Assembly (NCBI RefSeq): GCF_003261235.1 | Contig: NZ_CP030085.1 | Span: forward strand, 372,001 to 436,000 | From: Polynucleobacter paneuropaeus | Lineage (GTDB): Bacteria > Pseudomonadota > Gammaproteobacteria > Burkholderiales > Burkholderiaceae | DNA: 64,000 nucleotides | Reading direction: 5' to 3' | Shown here: one piece after another, positions 63,381-64,000 of the stretch | Layout: each line of letters begins with the position of its first letter | Position numbering within the stretch: position 1 is the first letter of the stretch | Notes under the pieces: generated by a model | Database searches by the model: none | What the model saw: the letters and a program-made list of their open reading frames with translations, nothing else | What the model was told of the DNA's origin: nothing | Program-made: the position numbers and the translations under genes

Positions 63381-64000
63381 TTGAAAGTTACGATTATTGG
63401 TAGTGGTTACGTCGGTTTGGTAACTGGTGCATGCTTGGCAGAACAGGGCAACAATGTTTTTTGCTTAGATCTCGATCCCAAGAAAATTGATATTCTCAAT
63501 TCTGGTGGTGTGCCTATTTACGAGCCTGGTCTCAAAGAAATGATTGAGCGTAATCGAGCTGCAGGACGCATTCAGTTTTCGACCGACATCAAAGCATCAG
63601 TAGACCACGGTGAGATCCAATTCATTGCCGTAGGTACCCCTCCTGATGAAGATGGTTCAGCAGACTTGCAATACGTCGTTGCAGCGGCTCGTAATATTGG
63701 CAAGCATATGAGCACGCCAAAGGTGATTGTTGATAAATCAACAGTTCCTGTAGGCACTGCTGATAAGGTTAGCGCCGCTATCATTGAAGAACTATCAAAG
63801 CGCAATCTTAGCCCTGAGCTGTGTTCAGTTGTGTCTAATCCAGAATTCTTAAAAGAGGGCGCTGCTGTAGAGGACTTTATGCGCCCTGATCGCATTGTGA
63901 TCGGTACCTCTAGCGATGCAGCAGGTTTGCGCGCTAAAGAGCAGATGCGTAAACTCTATGCTCCCTTTAATCGTCACCACGAGCGTACTTATTACATGGA
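63381..64000 (+). CDS. ugd: UDP-glucose 6-dehydrogenase family, N-terminal part (window edge)
   Basis: The first 206 codons of a UDP-glucose/GDP-mannose dehydrogenase. Visible are [22 protein letters not shown] (NAD-binding), [43 protein letters not shown] and [22 protein letters not shown], all Ugd hallmarks. The catalytic Cys lies beyond the window. It starts with TTG at 63381, supported by GGAGG 4-8 nt upstream. The usual product is UDP-glucuronate for polysaccharide. GDP-mannose dehydrogenase is the alternative. Confidence 0.9.
   Translation, partial: MKVTIIGSGYVGLVTGACLAEQGNNVFCLDLDPKKIDILNSGGVPIYEPGLKEMIERNRAAGRIQFSTDIKASVDHGEIQFIAVGTPPDEDGSADLQYVVAAARNIGKHMSTPKVIVDKSTVPVGTADKVSAAIIEELSKRNLSPELCSVVSNPEFLKEGAAVEDFMRPDRIVIGTSSDAAGLRAKEQMRKLYAPFNRHHERTYYM

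Noticed and set aside
1..64000. Mobile elements, prophage, CRISPR array or attachment sites
   Set aside because: No transposase, integrase, phage structural gene or regularly spaced repeat was found. The only sign of rearrangement is the truncated bciB.

Overview
The window looks like chromosomal DNA of a betaproteobacterium of the family Burkholderiaceae, most likely Polynucleobacter or a close relative. The evidence is the moderate GC content, the gene order gyrA-serC-pheA-hisC-tyrA-aroA-cmk-rpsA-ihfB-lapB-ugd, the adjacent ompA-ubiG-gph-ssrA block, a tmRNA tag ending in ANDERYALAA, and the abundance of Bug/TctC-type binding proteins. The genus is an inference from gene content and order; no database was searched.

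Positions 1-4.8 kb look like the edge of a photosynthesis gene cluster. On the minus strand lie pucB and the first codons of pucA (LH2 antenna beta and alpha). On the plus strand follow two small membrane proteins, hemA (glutamyl-tRNA reductase), dxs (DXP synthase) and a 5' fragment of bciB (8-vinyl reductase). Two exact TGT-N12-ACA motifs, the consensus of the PpsR/CrtJ photosynthesis repressor, lie upstream of pucB and of hemA. The hemA copy is a perfect palindrome that overlaps a TTGACA -35 element. hemA and dxs feed the tetrapyrrole and isoprenoid halves of bacteriochlorophyll and carotenoid synthesis. bciB seems to have been cut by a deletion.

Positions 4.9-20.7 kb hold mixed housekeeping and accessory genes: a lipoprotein, a CycA-like amino-acid permease, a cyanide-insensitive-type cytochrome bd oxidase (cydAB), a thiol-dioxygenase-like cupin, an MHS-family transporter with a haloacid-dehalogenase-like hydrolase, an FMN-dependent GltB-like protein, a pirin, a quinone oxidoreductase, and an envelope/redox group of a SYLF lipoprotein, cytochrome b561 and two YceI proteins.

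Positions 20.8-27.6 kb are a complete, tightly overlapping ccmABCDEFGHI operon (System I cytochrome c maturation).

Positions 27.6-48.3 kb are accessory metabolism and transport: SDR, AbrB-type protein, 2OG-Fe dioxygenase with an MFS exporter, DUF2177, Usp, M23 peptidase, a DapA-superfamily enzyme, an MFS transporter, M50 peptidase, LigB/YgiD-like dioxygenase and CrcB. They continue with a short-form chromate transporter pair, a hydroxyacid dehydrogenase, an MmgE/PrpD protein, three orphan Bug/TctC binding proteins and TrhO. Three small genes (53, 55 and 45 aa) with their own ribosome binding sites are also described.

Positions 48.3-64 kb are conserved core: tmRNA, gph, ubiG and ompA on the minus strand, then gyrA, serC, pheA, hisC, tyrA, aroA, cmk, rpsA, ihfB, lapB and the start of a UDP-glucose dehydrogenase on the plus strand. 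serC to aroA is an aromatic amino-acid/serine supra-operon with overlapping or abutting genes. No insertion sequence, prophage, CRISPR array or tRNA gene was seen.
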